Source of the DNA: an uncultured Bacteroidales bacterium
Lineage (GTDB): Bacteria > Bacteroidota > Bacteroidia > Bacteroidales > Paludibacteraceae
NCBI GenBank assembly: GCA_946614295.1
Contig: CAMOGT010000002.1
Span: forward strand, 43,821 to 107,820
Length of the DNA stretch: 64,000 nt
Direction: 5' to 3'
The position numbers were made by a program, and so were the translations under genes. Positions 1 through 7,561 of this stretch are shown here, piece after piece. The notes beneath the pieces are model-generated. The model was given only the letters and a program-made list of their open reading frames with translations. It was not told the origin of the DNA and ran no database searches. Position 1 is the first letter of the stretch. Each line of letters opens with the position of its first letter.

Positions 1-1
1 G

Positions 2-652
2 ACGAACCGCAACTATGCGTTCCTTGGTCTGAAGATGAAGACCGCAGGTGCATACATCCAGTTCAACCTGCAAGCAGGAAAGACATTGGCAGTTAAGTTC
101 GGCAACTTGACCAAGCCTGTTGCCGTAACGATTGACGGCGTGGCACAAACCAACCATACGGAAGGTGCATTCTTACTGGAGGCAGCTGAGGCAGATCGTT
201 TAATCGAGTTGAAGACCACGGACAAATCCACCGTTGTTCTCCAGCAGATCATGATCGATGAGCCTATTGCAGAGGTTACTCTTCCGGATCCGGGCGCATA
301 CCTGATCACCATCGCAGAGAGCGAGAACGGAACCGTTACCGCTAACTGGGACAACAAGAAATACCGTACTCCGGTAGGTGCAACCGTTACACTGACCTTC
401 ACTCCCGCAGAGGGTAACATCGTAATGAGCTGCACCGTAAACGGCGAAGAGATTCATCAGAGTGCTCCGGGTGCACCGATCACGTTCGAGATGCCGGCAG
501 CGGATGTAACCATCGAGACCGTATTCTCCACCCCCACCGCTCTTGAGAACGCAGAGGCTGCTGTCAAGGCTGAGAAGGTGATCCGTGACGGTCAGGTACT
601 GATCCTCCGTGACGGCAAGATCTTCAACGCTCTCGGCGCAGAGGTTAAGTAA
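2..652 (+). CDS. C-terminal part of a secreted surface protein (5' end outside window)
   Basis: The reading frame is already open at base 2, so only the last ~216 residues are visible. Residues encoded at about 295-525 look like an InlB B-repeat-type (bacterial repeat) domain: a glycine/threonine-rich strand, VGATVTLTFTP, then FEMPAADVTIETVF. The end, KVIRDGQVLILRDGKIF followed by NALGAEVK, matches the C-terminal tail found in five other secreted proteins of this window (K-hxxG-x-L-h-I-x-x-x-G-x-x-Y-x-x-x-G). By context this tail is likely a sorting or anchoring signal for the outer surface. The enzymatic or binding role of the missing N-terminal part cannot be judged. A strong terminator follows. 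Confidence 0.8.
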   Translation, partial: TNRNYAFLGLKMKTAGAYIQFNLQAGKTLAVKFGNLTKPVAVTIDGVAQTNHTEGAFLLEAAEADRLIELKTTDKSTVVLQQIMIDEPIAEVTLPDPGAYLITIAESENGTVTANWDNKKYRTPVGATVTLTFTPAEGNIVMSCTVNGEEIHQSAPGAPITFEMPAADVTIETVFSTPTALENAEAAVKAEKVIRDGQVLILRDGKIFNALGAEVK

Positions 653-688
653 GCCTAACCCCACCCCTTTCCTAAAAGGAGGGGAGAT

Positions 689-722
689 AAGCAGCTTGCA
701 GCAATGCAGGCTGCTTTTTTTG
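689..722 (+). terminator. Rho-independent terminator after the first gene
   Basis: The stem AAGCAGC (689-695) pairs with GCTGCTT (710-716) and runs into a T tract to 722. It is preceded at 661-684 by a C-rich/G-rich short hairpin (CCCCTTTCCT, then AGGAGGGG), a member of the G-rich dispersed repeat also found inside xseA. Confidence 0.8.
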
Positions 723-985
723 CGCAGACGGGTGATCTTCTACCGGCTTGTCGAACCCGCTATTCGGTACTATAGACGCGAAGCCAGAAAAGCCGCTAAA
801 GCTAAATCCAAAGCCAACTAACCAAACAGGGTTAAAACGGACTTATTGCCTACTTATTACCTACTTATTACCTGTTCAGAATTTATTAATTTTTCATTTT
901 TCATTTTTCATTTTGATCTTTTTTGGGGATTTGTAGGGCATTTGGGACTTAAACAAATGCCAAAATACAAAAAACTGTAAATTTA
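723..985. repeat. Intergenic stretch with two simple tandem repeats
   Basis: No gene is seen between 653 and 1129. It holds three copies of an 11-base unit (ACTTATTRCCT) at about 841-874 and a TTTTTCA tandem repeat at about 890-915. They belong to the class of short tandem repeats scattered through the window. The promoter of the next gene follows at 986. Confidence 0.6.
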
Positions 986-1017
986 TTTGCATATTCAAAA
1001 AAAAATGTTTACCTTTG
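986..1017 (+). promoter_or_regulatory. Bacteroidetes-type promoter for the 862-residue secreted protein
   Basis: A -33 box TTTG (986-989, extended as TTTGCATAT) and a -7 box TACCTTTG (1010-1017) are separated by 20 bases. The leader of about 105 bases is A+T-rich. Confidence 0.85.
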
Positions 1018-1129
1018 CAGCGGAATTGGAAAGACTATATAAATTAACCTTTTTGTCTAACGGAAAATCTAACAAGTATAACTACTATACTTATTATTAA
1101 TTAACATTATTAACCAAAATCAAAGTATC

Positions 1130-3718
1130 ATGAGAAAGATTTTTTCTTTATTCACTGCAATTCTCTTTGCAGCAAGCATGATGGCGACATTGCCTGAAAA
1201 TCCCCAATGGGAGGCGAAGGCTTTGGCAGACATTGCTGATGGTTCGACACTTGTCATCATCAGTAATTCGACGGCTGCTACGAATGTCGCATTGCCGTCC
1301 ACGGCGACCACTTCAAATCCCGCAAAGAAGATTTGCGAGGTGACCACCGCTGACGGTGTAACAACTATTACCGCTCCGGAAGGTTCTTCTTTGCAAGACT
1401 TGGCATGGACACTTGTCAAGAGTGGTGACAATTACAAATTCTATCAGGAGGGTAGCGAGGAAATTCGCATGTACCTTACCGGTTTGTCCACAAACACCGG
1501 TTTGCGTATCGGCAATGCAAACTCCGCGAACGATAAGTTTGTAATGGGAGACCTTGGAAAATTGTTGAAAGTAACTACAGGCACCCGTTTTGTGGGTCCG
1601 TACGACAACAATGGTAGTGATTGGAGAACGTATAACACGGAGAACGCTACTAACTACAAGGGCGCAGAATTGACATTCTATGTGCTCAAAGCTTCCCAAG
1701 GCGGCGAAGAGCCGGTAGTAGAGCCGACCACGAAGACCCTCTATTGCAAGGTAGCTCAAGATTGGTGGAAAGATGGAAACGCTGCTGTAGGTATCTACGC
1801 ATTCAAGGGAGAGGCAAAGAACGCAGAATTCCCGGGCGTACGCATGACACCGGTAGAAGGCGAGACCGATCTCTGGAAAGCAGAGATTGACACCGCACTC
1901 TATAACACCGTCATCTTCACACGTTTCAATCCGAATGATTGCAACACAGAAGATTGCCTTAACTGGGGAGCACAAACAGAGGATCTGGAGATTCCTGCAG
2001 ACAAGGATCTCTACACCATCACTTCCGCTACTGCACAATGGATAGGCGAAGGCAACAAAGTTACCGGCGAGTGGTCTGTATATGGCGAAGAGCCGGTTGT
2101 AGTAGAGCCGACGCTGGCTAACGGTTTCTACCTCATCGGCCAGAACGGCTGGGACGTAGCTACTCTGAGCGCTGCCCTCCTCTTCGCTGCTAACCCGGAC
2201 ACCGAGGGTGAGTATAAACTCACTACTACTCTTGCAGAGGGTCAAAGCATCAAGGTGGTTAAGGTAGAGAACGACGCTATCGTCGCTTGGTATCCGGATG
2301 GTATGGATAACGAATATCCCGTGGACGCTACGCACGCTGGCGTGAAGACTATCTACTTCCAGCCGGATTACAAAGCCGATTGGGCTGCCTTTGGCGGATA
2401 TTTCTATATTGCTGCAAACGAAGAGCCGGTAGTCGTTGAACTGCAGGCTGTAAGCGCAGCTACCACTTGGGATTTCTCCAAGATCACTGCCAATACCGAG
2501 AATGCACTCTATAACAATGAAGGTATTCAACTGACCGATGAATCAACGCCGAGCAAGAATGACGAAATGGTCTATGCGAATTACTCAGCAGACTTCATGA
2601 CTTTCGCTGAGGGCTTCGATGCGGCTACTATGGCATTCAAAGGTGAGTATCCTATCCGCAAGAATCAGTACTGCCAGGCTGGTACGCTCCGTTTCAAGAC
2701 TACCGTAGCTGGTACAATCACTGTGAAGTTCTCCGACACCGGTTCGAAGGCAAGCACTAGCGCAGTAAAACGCTACCTCGTTGTAAACGGCGAGCAGACC
2801 GAGTACTGGACCTCTCGCGGAAACAACGGTACTACGGATCCGCACGATCAACAGTTGAACGTTGAGACCCAGGCTATCGCTGTTCCGGCAGGCGATGTTA
2901 CCATTACCGGTTCTTCTGCAATCGTTGTCTCTAATGTTACCTTCACTCCGAGCGAAGAGCCGGTAGTTGAGCCGACGCTGGCTAATGGTTACTATCTCGT
3001 TGGTGACGAGTACAACTGGACTCCTGCCGCAGAGCGTATTCTTACGGTTAATCCGGAAAATGCAAACGAATACATGGTAAGTGCTACATTGGCAGTAGAT
3101 GACTCTCTGAAGGTTGTTCTTGTAGAGAACAACGTTATTACCACTTGGTATCCCGCCGAGGGCGGCAACTATGTCGTTGACGCAGCACACGCAGGCGAAA
3201 AGGCTATCTACTTCCGTCCGGACGGACAAGGTGGCGAAGGCTGGTACTATGGTTGCATCTTTATCGCAGCTAACGAAGAGCCGGTAGTAGAGCCGAAGCT
3301 GGCTAACGGTTACTATCTCGTTGGTGACAAGTACGACTGGACTCCTGCCGCAGAGCGTCTGTTCGTAGCAAACGGCGAGGGCGGTGAGTATGTTCTTGCA
3401 GGCGTTACATTGGCGGCCGAAGATTCTCTCAAAGTGGTTTACGTAGAGAACGATGCTATCACGACCTGGTACCCGGGCGGAACGGATAATAACTATGTCG
3501 TTGACGCAGCTCATGCCGGCGTGAAGGACATCTACTTCCGTCCGGACGGACAGGGCGGCGATGACTGGTACGAGCATTGCATCTTTATCGCACCGAACTC
3601 CGGAACCGCTATCGACGAGGTGGCAGGTGAGGCAAAAGCCGTTAAGATTCTCAAGAACGGCATGCTGATCATTGAGAAGAACGGCGTGAAGTACAATGTA
3701 CTGGGTGTACGTTTGTAA
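1130..3718 (+). CDS. Modular secreted protein with three SusE/F-like repeats and C-terminal tail
   Basis: 862 residues. Signal peptide at 1-19 (MRKIFSLFTAILFAASMMA). Modules are separated by the linker EEPVVEP, near residues 193, 320, 434, 610 and 717. The order is: an unassigned N-terminal domain (20-190); a domain with WWKDGNAAVGIYAFKG that resembles starch-binding-like folds (about 200-318); a repeat 'LANGFYLIG..W' (327-430); a beta-sandwich-like domain beginning TTWDFSKIT (about 440-605); and two more 'LANGYYLVG..YDWTPAAERL' repeats (615-714 and 722-828) that are nearly identical to each other in DNA. The repeats recall SusE/SusF carbohydrate-binding modules, which would suggest glycan binding; this is inference. 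It ends with the shared tail (ILKNGMLIIEKNGVKYNVLG). Extracellular or surface-attached. Own promoter and terminator, so probably monocistronic. Confidence 0.8.
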   Translation: MRKIFSLFTAILFAASMMATLPENPQWEAKALADIADGSTLVIISNSTAATNVALPSTATTSNPAKKICEVTTADGVTTITAPEGSSLQDLAWTLVKSGDNYKFYQEGSEEIRMYLTGLSTNTGLRIGNANSANDKFVMGDLGKLLKVTTGTRFVGPYDNNGSDWRTYNTENATNYKGAELTFYVLKASQGGEEPVVEPTTKTLYCKVAQDWWKDGNAAVGIYAFKGEAKNAEFPGVRMTPVEGETDLWKAEIDTALYNTVIFTRFNPNDCNTEDCLNWGAQTEDLEIPADKDLYTITSATAQWIGEGNKVTGEWSVYGEEPVVVEPTLANGFYLIGQNGWDVATLSAALLFAANPDTEGEYKLTTTLAEGQSIKVVKVENDAIVAWYPDGMDNEYPVDATHAGVKTIYFQPDYKADWAAFGGYFYIAANEEPVVVELQAVSAATTWDFSKITANTENALYNNEGIQLTDESTPSKNDEMVYANYSADFMTFAEGFDAATMAFKGEYPIRKNQYCQAGTLRFKTTVAGTITVKFSDTGSKASTSAVKRYLVVNGEQTEYWTSRGNNGTTDPHDQQLNVETQAIAVPAGDVTITGSSAIVVSNVTFTPSEEPVVEPTLANGYYLVGDEYNWTPAAERILTVNPENANEYMVSATLAVDDSLKVVLVENNVITTWYPAEGGNYVVDAAHAGEKAIYFRPDGQGGEGWYYGCIFIAANEEPVVEPKLANGYYLVGDKYDWTPAAERLFVANGEGGEYVLAGVTLAAEDSLKVVYVENDAITTWYPGGTDNNYVVDAAHAGVKDIYFRPDGQGGDDWYEHCIFIAPNSGTAIDEVAGEAKAVKILKNGMLIIEKNGVKYNVLGVRL

Positions 3719-3756
3719 AATCGCACATTCTTGCACGATGTTGAAACGCTAAGGTG

Positions 3757-3811
3757 CCCCGAAAAGGGGGACAGAAGGAAGGCAGCTCCGCAGAAATGCG
3801 GGGCTGTTTCC
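3757..3811 (+). terminator. Double hairpin terminator after the 862-residue protein
   Basis: A first small hairpin CCCC-gaaaa-GGGG (3757-3769) is followed by a strong one: GGAA..CAGCTCCGC (3777-3791) pairs with GCGGGGCTG..TTCC (3798-3811), followed by a T-rich stretch. The small C/G hairpin plus GCAGC-type stem resembles the layout after the first gene (661-722). Confidence 0.65.
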
Positions 3812-3840
3812 GTAATTTTGGTATTTTTTTTGTTCTTTTA

Positions 3841-3872
3841 TTTGCATATGTCGATTTTTTGTTGTACCTTTG
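3841..3872 (+). promoter_or_regulatory. Promoter for secG (and probably tmRNA)
   Basis: TTTGCATATGTC starts at 3841 and TACCTTTG is at 3865-3872, with a 20-base gap. No promoter is visible between secG and the tmRNA, so read-through from here is likely. Confidence 0.85.
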
Positions 3873-3929
3873 CAGCCGATTTGGCTGAAGATGTAAAATT
3901 TGATACAGAAAACTAAAATTTAAAAGACT

Positions 3930-4238
3930 ATGTACATATTTCTTACCATTCTAATTGTCATCGCTGCAGTTCTGCTGACGCTCCTCGTTTTGGTTCAGAA
4001 CAGCAAGGGCGGCGGATTGGCAGCCGGTTTTGCGAGCGGAAACCAGGTGATGGGTGCGCCTAAGACGGCTGATTTTCTGGAGAAAGCGACCTGGACGATC
4101 ATTGCGCTGATTGTAGTGTTCTCGATCGCCGCAGTAGGTTTCAGCAGGGGTCAGGCTGAGGCAGCCGATGACCAGTCCGCGATTCAGGTAGAGCAGAGTG
4201 CACCTGTAGCCGAGCAACCGGCAGAGAGCGCCGAGTAA
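3930..4238 (+). CDS. secG: Preprotein translocase subunit SecG
   Basis: 102 residues. Small inner-membrane partner of SecYE that assists SecA-driven protein export. Two membrane segments (about 2-20 and 52-74) flank the family's glycine-rich loop SKGGGLAAGFASGNQ, followed by the conserved FLEKATW. After the second segment comes an Ala/Glu/Gln-rich tail of about 25 residues. The start is the first ATG after the promoter. It sits 34 bases before the tmRNA, so the two genes may share a transcript; both serve protein synthesis and export quality control. Confidence 0.93.
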   Translation: MYIFLTILIVIAAVLLTLLVLVQNSKGGGLAAGFASGNQVMGAPKTADFLEKATWTIIALIVVFSIAAVGFSRGQAEAADDQSAIQVEQSAPVAEQPAESAE

Positions 4239-4247
4239 GCGCTGAGA

Positions 4248-4270
4248 GCGCGGGCAAGAGTTGCCCGCGC
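4248..4270 (+). other. Perfect 10-bp hairpin in the tmRNA leader
   Basis: GCGCGGGCAA (4248-4257), loop GAG, TTGCCCGCGC (4261-4270). There is no T tract, so it does not look like a terminator. It ends two bases before the mature 5' end of the tmRNA and could shape processing or partly attenuate read-through from secG. Confidence 0.6.
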
Positions 4271-4272
4271 GA

Positions 4273-4662
4273 GGGGCTATCTGGTTTTGACAGCAGGTAG
4301 AATAGTTGTGTAAGCACGCCGAGCATCGAGGATACGCTCGTTAATATCATCTTCAAACTATAACTGGCAACACTTCTTATGCTCTCGCTGCCTAATCGAA
4401 GTATAGTAGATTGGCGTATTCGGGTGCAAGGCGCCTGAACGGGACATCGCTCCAAGCCGGGTCTGTGGGCTGAAAGGATCAAGCGGTGCAGAAATACACG
4501 GAATAGAGGTCGCACGCTGCGATACGGCCTCGAAAACTTAGCAGCTAAGCCGGAGGTTGGTGGCTTGGGTCTTGCCGCCGGACGAAAATCAAGGCCAAGA
4601 TAAGCGCGTAGAAAGCATAAGTGTTCCTTGTTTGGACGCGGGTTCGACTCCCGCTAGCTCCA
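4273..4662 (+). ncRNA. ssrA: tmRNA (transfer-messenger RNA)
   Basis: About 390 nt. Rescues stalled ribosomes in trans-translation and tags the truncated peptide for proteolysis. The 5' end GGGGCTA (4273-4279) pairs with TAGCTCC (4655-4661), including the G3-U70 wobble that makes it an alanyl-tRNA mimic; the T-arm GCGGGTTCGACTCCCGC precedes it. CCA is not encoded. The tag frame at 4366-4395 reads GGC AAC ACT TCT TAT GCT CTC GCT GCC TAA, that is GNTSYALAA, with the YALAA degradation end typical of Bacteroidetes. Confidence 0.93.
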
Positions 4663-4667
4663 CAACA

Positions 4668-4719
4668 TGTAGCGGCGGCTACAAAATTCATCGGGGTTTA
4701 AAACTTGTTTTGAAACCCG
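4668..4719 (+). other. Two hairpins between tmRNA and tRNA-Ala
   Basis: TGTAGC-ggcg-GCTACA (4668-4683) lies six bases after the tmRNA end, and CGGGGTTT...AAACCCG (4692-4719, loop TTG) follows. Neither has a T tract. They may be processing stems in a tmRNA-tRNA precursor. Confidence 0.5.
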
Positions 4720-4728
4720 AAAAGCGTA

Positions 4729-4786
4729 GCATAGCACGAAGGCGTAATCGAGCGGTTGAACCGCGAGTCACGCGTAGTGCTAATGC
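4729..4786 (+). repeat. Conserved hairpin element directly before tRNA-Ala (copy 1)
   Basis: The 33-base core at 4742-4774 begins GCGTAATCGAGCGGTTG and ends GAGTCACGCG, with GCGGTT/AACCGC forming the inner stem. It is enclosed by outer arms GCATAGCAC (4729-4737) and GTGCTAATGC (4777-4786). Copy 2 precedes tRNA-Arg with the same core (one base different) but unrelated outer arms that again pair. Both end in AAGCG one or two bases before the tRNA. Confidence 0.7.
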
Positions 4787-4791
4787 AAGCG

Positions 4792-4864
4792 GGGGTATTA
4801 GCTCAGTTGGTAGAGCGCAACGTTCGCAATGTTGAGGTCAGGGGTTCGACTCCCCTATGCTCCA
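4792..4864 (+). tRNA. tRNA-Ala (anticodon CGC)
   Basis: Acceptor GGGGTAT (4792-4798) pairs with ATGCTCC (4857-4863), with G3-U70 as the alanine identity pair; the discriminator is A. The anticodon loop TTCGCAA has CGC at 4825-4827. The T-arm is AGGGG-TTCGACT-CCCCT. CCA is not encoded. Reads GCG codons. Confidence 0.92.
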
Positions 4865-4892
4865 CAAAAGGCATAACATGCCTTTACGGATT

Positions 4893-6023
4893 ATGGCAGT
4901 AGAAATACGTGACATACATACCAAACGCGAGTTACGGAAGTTCATACAGTTCGCCAACGACCTGTATCGGGATTGTCCGTATTACTGTCCGCCTTTGTTC
5001 TTTGACGAAATGAACTGCTTCGAGCCGGAACATAATCCGGCGATCGAGGTGTGCGAATACCAACTATGGATGGCGTACCGTGACGGCGAGCCCGTAGGAC
5101 GTATCGCCGGCATCATCAACCGCCGCGCCAACGAGAAATGGGGCTTCCAGCATGTGCGGTTCGGGTGGTTCGATTTCATCGACGACCCCGAGGTCTCCCG
5201 ATCGCTGCTCGACACCGTAGCGGCATGGGGCAAAGCACGCGGCATGAAGGAACTCAACGGCCCGGTCGGCTTCACGGATTTCGACCATGAGGGGCTCCTC
5301 CTCGAGGGCTACAACTACCCCGCCGTGATGGCTTCGCTCTACAACTATCCGTATTACGTCAAACACATGGACGCTTACGGGCTGGAGAAAGATGCAGACT
5401 GGGTGGAGATACAGGTCTATCCGCCCAAGGCTTGTCCCGAGAGGCTGGAGAGGATCGCCAATATAGTAAAGGAACGCTCGCACGTGCGCGTAGTGAAAGT
5501 GAAGAACTCGCGGGAACTGGTGCGCCGGTTCGGGATCCAGTACATGGACGTGATAGACGAGGCTTACCAGAAGCTCTATAACTTCCAGCCGATGACGGTA
5601 GCGCAGAAGAACTACTACAAGAACATGTATTTCCCGATCCTCAATTTCGATTTCGTGACCCTCGTAGTGAACGAGAAAGACGACATCGTGGGTGTGGGAC
5701 TGGGTATGCCGGATATCTCCGATGCGCTGCGCAAATGCGACGGCAAGCTCTTCCCCTTCGGCTGGTACCACCTGCTGAAAGCGCTGAAGGCAAAGCAGAT
5801 GAAGAGTTTCAGTTTCCTGCTCATCGCCGTGCGTCCGGACTATCAGGACAAGGGCATCAATGCGCTCTTCTTCCAGGACCAGATACCTATCATCAACGAC
5901 TACGGTATCCGGATCCTTGAGACGACAAACATCCTGGAGACCAACGCCAAGAATATAGCGAACTTCACCCAGTTCGACCATAAGATACATAAACGCCACC
6001 GCGCATACATCAAGCCCCTATGA
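4893..6023 (+). CDS. GNAT-like N-acetyltransferase family protein
   Basis: 376 residues from the chosen ATG (MAVEIRDIHTKREL), which fits the usual start of this Bacteroidales family. Another ATG at 4878 has a better purine stretch (AAAAGG) upstream; the frame extends back into the tRNA and cannot be used fully. The N-terminal half has RDGEPVGRIAGIINRRANEKW and RFGWFDFIDD, typical of a GNAT-like fold; the C-terminal half has LLIAVRPDYQDKGINALFF, resembling the acetyl-CoA-binding R/Q-x-x-G-x motif. The substrate is unknown. First gene of an overlapping three-gene operon with a Fur-type regulator and a membrane zinc peptidase. Confidence 0.75.
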   Translation: MAVEIRDIHTKRELRKFIQFANDLYRDCPYYCPPLFFDEMNCFEPEHNPAIEVCEYQLWMAYRDGEPVGRIAGIINRRANEKWGFQHVRFGWFDFIDDPEVSRSLLDTVAAWGKARGMKELNGPVGFTDFDHEGLLLEGYNYPAVMASLYNYPYYVKHMDAYGLEKDADWVEIQVYPPKACPERLERIANIVKERSHVRVVKVKNSRELVRRFGIQYMDVIDEAYQKLYNFQPMTVAQKNYYKNMYFPILNFDFVTLVVNEKDDIVGVGLGMPDISDALRKCDGKLFPFGWYHLLKALKAKQMKSFSFLLIAVRPDYQDKGINALFFQDQIPIINDYGIRILETTNILETNAKNIANFTQFDHKIHKRHRAYIKPL

Positions 6024-6493
6024 CGAAGGCTGAACAGTACAAGACGACGTACGAGGCTTCGGATGCGAAACTGCGGGCATATATCCGCGCCAAGGGCTTG
6101 CGCCCGACAAAGGTCCGTACCATGGTATTGAAACAGGTGTGCGCCCTGCCCAGGCCGTTCACGGCAGACCAGTTGGTGAAAGCCTGCCAGCCCGACCGGA
6201 TATCGGTAGGAACGGTTTATAACAGCCTCAATCTGTTTGTCGAAGCAGGCATATTGAGAGGACTGACGAGGCAACGCGGACAATCCGCCACGGAGTATGA
6301 CCTGCAGACCGAGAAAGAATCCGTGATGCAGATCATCTGCACCAAGTGCGGGCGCGTAGCGCGGATGGAGGACCGGGCTATCATCAACCTCGTGAAGATG
6401 AGACGGTACTCGAATTTTAACATGGCGCATTTTGCGCTCTACGTATATGGCGAGTGCAAGACCTGCCGCCGGTTACGAATGCAACAACTATAA
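6020..6493 (+). CDS. Fur-family metal/peroxide-responsive transcription regulator
   Basis: 157 residues. N-terminal winged helix (about 15-90: LRPTKVRTMVLKQV, FTADQLVKACQ, RISVGTVYNSLNLFVEAGIL) and C-terminal dimerisation domain with two CxxC pairs, CTKC and CKTC, that would bind structural zinc. Sequence alone does not tell Fur, Zur or PerR apart; the His-rich HHDH-type cluster typical of Fur is weak here. Start ATGA overlaps the end of the acetyltransferase. The next gene starts six bases after its stop. Confidence 0.85.
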   Translation: MTKAEQYKTTYEASDAKLRAYIRAKGLRPTKVRTMVLKQVCALPRPFTADQLVKACQPDRISVGTVYNSLNLFVEAGILRGLTRQRGQSATEYDLQTEKESVMQIICTKCGRVARMEDRAIINLVKMRRYSNFNMAHFALYVYGECKTCRRLRMQQL

Positions 6494-6498
6494 GAAGA

Positions 6499-7182
6499 AT
6501 GACATCGAGCATATACTGGATATTGTTTATAGGCATCGCCCTAATCAGCTGGGCTGTATCGGCATCGCTGGAGCGCAAGTTCAAACGCTACGCCGAAACG
6601 CCGCTCCGGCTGACGGGCCGCGAGGTGGCGGAGAAGATGCTCCGTGACAACGGGATCATGGACGTGAAGATCACGTGCATCTCCGGTCAGTTGACGGATC
6701 ACTACAACCCTGCGGACAAGACGGTGAACCTGTCGCGGGAGGTGTATGATGGCGCCAATGTATCCGCCGCTGCAGTAGCTGCGCACGAGTGCGGGCACGC
6801 CCTCCAGCACGCTCAGGAGTACGCTCCCTTGAAGATGCGGTCGGCGCTGGTGCCGGTAGTATCGTTCAGCAGCAAATGGATGACGTGGATTCTGCTGATC
6901 GGCATGCTCACCTTGGAGAGTTTCCCGCAGTTGATGCTATTCGGCATAGCGCTCTTTGCCACCACGACGTTGTTCTCGTTCATCACCTTGCCGGTAGAGG
7001 TCAATGCCTCGCAACGAGCCGTCAACTGGCTCCGCGAAGCGGGTATCACCGATAACGAGACCACGCCCATGGCGTCCGACGCACTCCATGCCGCCGCATA
7101 CACCTATGTCGTAGCCACCCTTTCCTCCCTCGCTACGCTCATATACTACATCTTGATCTTTTTAGGAGGAAGGAGAGACTAG
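6499..7182 (+). CDS. Membrane zinc metallopeptidase (YugP family)
   Basis: 227 residues. Zinc site H96-E-C-G-H100 within AAVAAHECGHALQHAQ, the HExxH signature of this neutral membrane peptidase family. Membrane segments: N-terminal (about 4-20), two in the middle (about 127-165), and one at the C-terminus (LATLIYYILIFLGG). The start was chosen at MTSSIYWILFIG six bases after the upstream stop; the longer in-frame version would overlap fur and hide the signal-anchor. Substrate unknown in this phylum. Last gene of the operon; followed by tandem repeats and tRNA-Arg. Confidence 0.85.
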   Translation: MTSSIYWILFIGIALISWAVSASLERKFKRYAETPLRLTGREVAEKMLRDNGIMDVKITCISGQLTDHYNPADKTVNLSREVYDGANVSAAAVAAHECGHALQHAQEYAPLKMRSALVPVVSFSSKWMTWILLIGMLTLESFPQLMLFGIALFATTTLFSFITLPVEVNASQRAVNWLREAGITDNETTPMASDALHAAAYTYVVATLSSLATLIYYILIFLGGRRD

Positions 7183-7183
7183 A

Positions 7184-7222
7184 TAGTTGATAATTGATAA
7201 TTGATAGTTGATAATTGATAGT
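7184..7222 (+). repeat. Simple tandem repeat TTGATAATTGATAG
   Basis: Units TAGTTGATAAT/TGATAATTGA repeated from just after the stop of the peptidase gene. Same family as the repeats at 10010, 12273 and, in reverse complement, inside the DUF5686 gene (52961). A small hairpin GGTAAAA-gt-TTTTACC follows at 7225-7240. Confidence 0.7.
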
Positions 7223-7241
7223 GAGGTAAAAGTTTTTACCG

Positions 7242-7309
7242 AACTAAAAGCGCAGAACAAAACGCAGCGTAATCGAGCGGTTGTACCGCGAGTCACGCGA
7301 GTTTTAGTT
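7242..7309 (+). repeat. Conserved hairpin element directly before tRNA-Arg (copy 2)
   Basis: The core at 7267-7299 differs from the copy before tRNA-Ala by one base in the hairpin loop (TTGTACC against TTGAACC). The outer arms here are AACTAAAA (7242-7249) and TTTTAGTT (7302-7309), unrelated in sequence to copy 1 but again complementary. The element ends CAAGCG just before the tRNA. Confidence 0.7.
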
Positions 7310-7316
7310 CAAGCGA

Positions 7317-7390
7317 GGCCCCGTAGCTCAATTGAATAGAGTGTCAGATTCCGGTTCTGAAGGTTCTGGGTTTGAGCCCCAGCGGGGTCA
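7317..7390 (+). tRNA. tRNA-Arg (anticodon CCG)
   Basis: Acceptor GGCCCCG (7317-7323) pairs with CGGGGTC (7383-7389), discriminator A. The anticodon stem TCAGA/TCTGA encloses loop TTCCGGT with CCG at 7351-7353. T-arm CTGGG-TTTGAGC-CCCAG. CCA is not encoded. Reads CGG codons. Confidence 0.92.
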
Positions 7391-7430
7391 CAGAAGCTTA
7401 CGAAGCGTAAGCGTAGAAAGGTTTTATCCC

Positions 7431-7446
7431 GCCCCAGCGGGGTCAC
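7431..7446 (+). repeat. Direct repeat of the tRNA-Arg 3' end
   Basis: The 16 bases GCCCCAGCGGGGTCAC at 7376-7391 (tRNA 3' end) recur exactly at 7431-7446. Between them is the hairpin GCTTACG-aag-CGTAAGC. This could be an attachment-site scar or a relic of a second tRNA copy. Confidence 0.6.
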
Positions 7447-7561
7447 TCGTCGGAAGCGGCGATCCATGACTTCATTACTTCGTAATTCGTGTAATGGTCG
7501 CGTTTCCTCCTCTCCCCACAAATGTAAAATTTGCGGGGACCCCAAAAATGGTAAGAAATTT

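Noticed and set aside
1313..3736. Long minus-strand frames opposite the 862-residue secreted protein
   Set aside because: They mirror the repeats of the plus-strand gene, have no start signal or promoter, and are rich in residues expected from antisense of such codons.
4557..4835. Plus-strand reading frame across tmRNA and tRNA
   Set aside because: It lies over the tmRNA 3' half and the tRNA-Ala gene, which explain the sequence fully.
7317..7446. An integrated element at tRNA-Arg
   Set aside because: The duplicated tRNA end is only 55 bases away with no integrase or cargo, so at most a scar; kept only as a finding.
7505..7540. Promoter before the 7562 surface-protein gene (TAAAATTTG)
   Set aside because: The -7-like box has one extra base and no YTTG lies 20 bases upstream, unlike all other promoters here.
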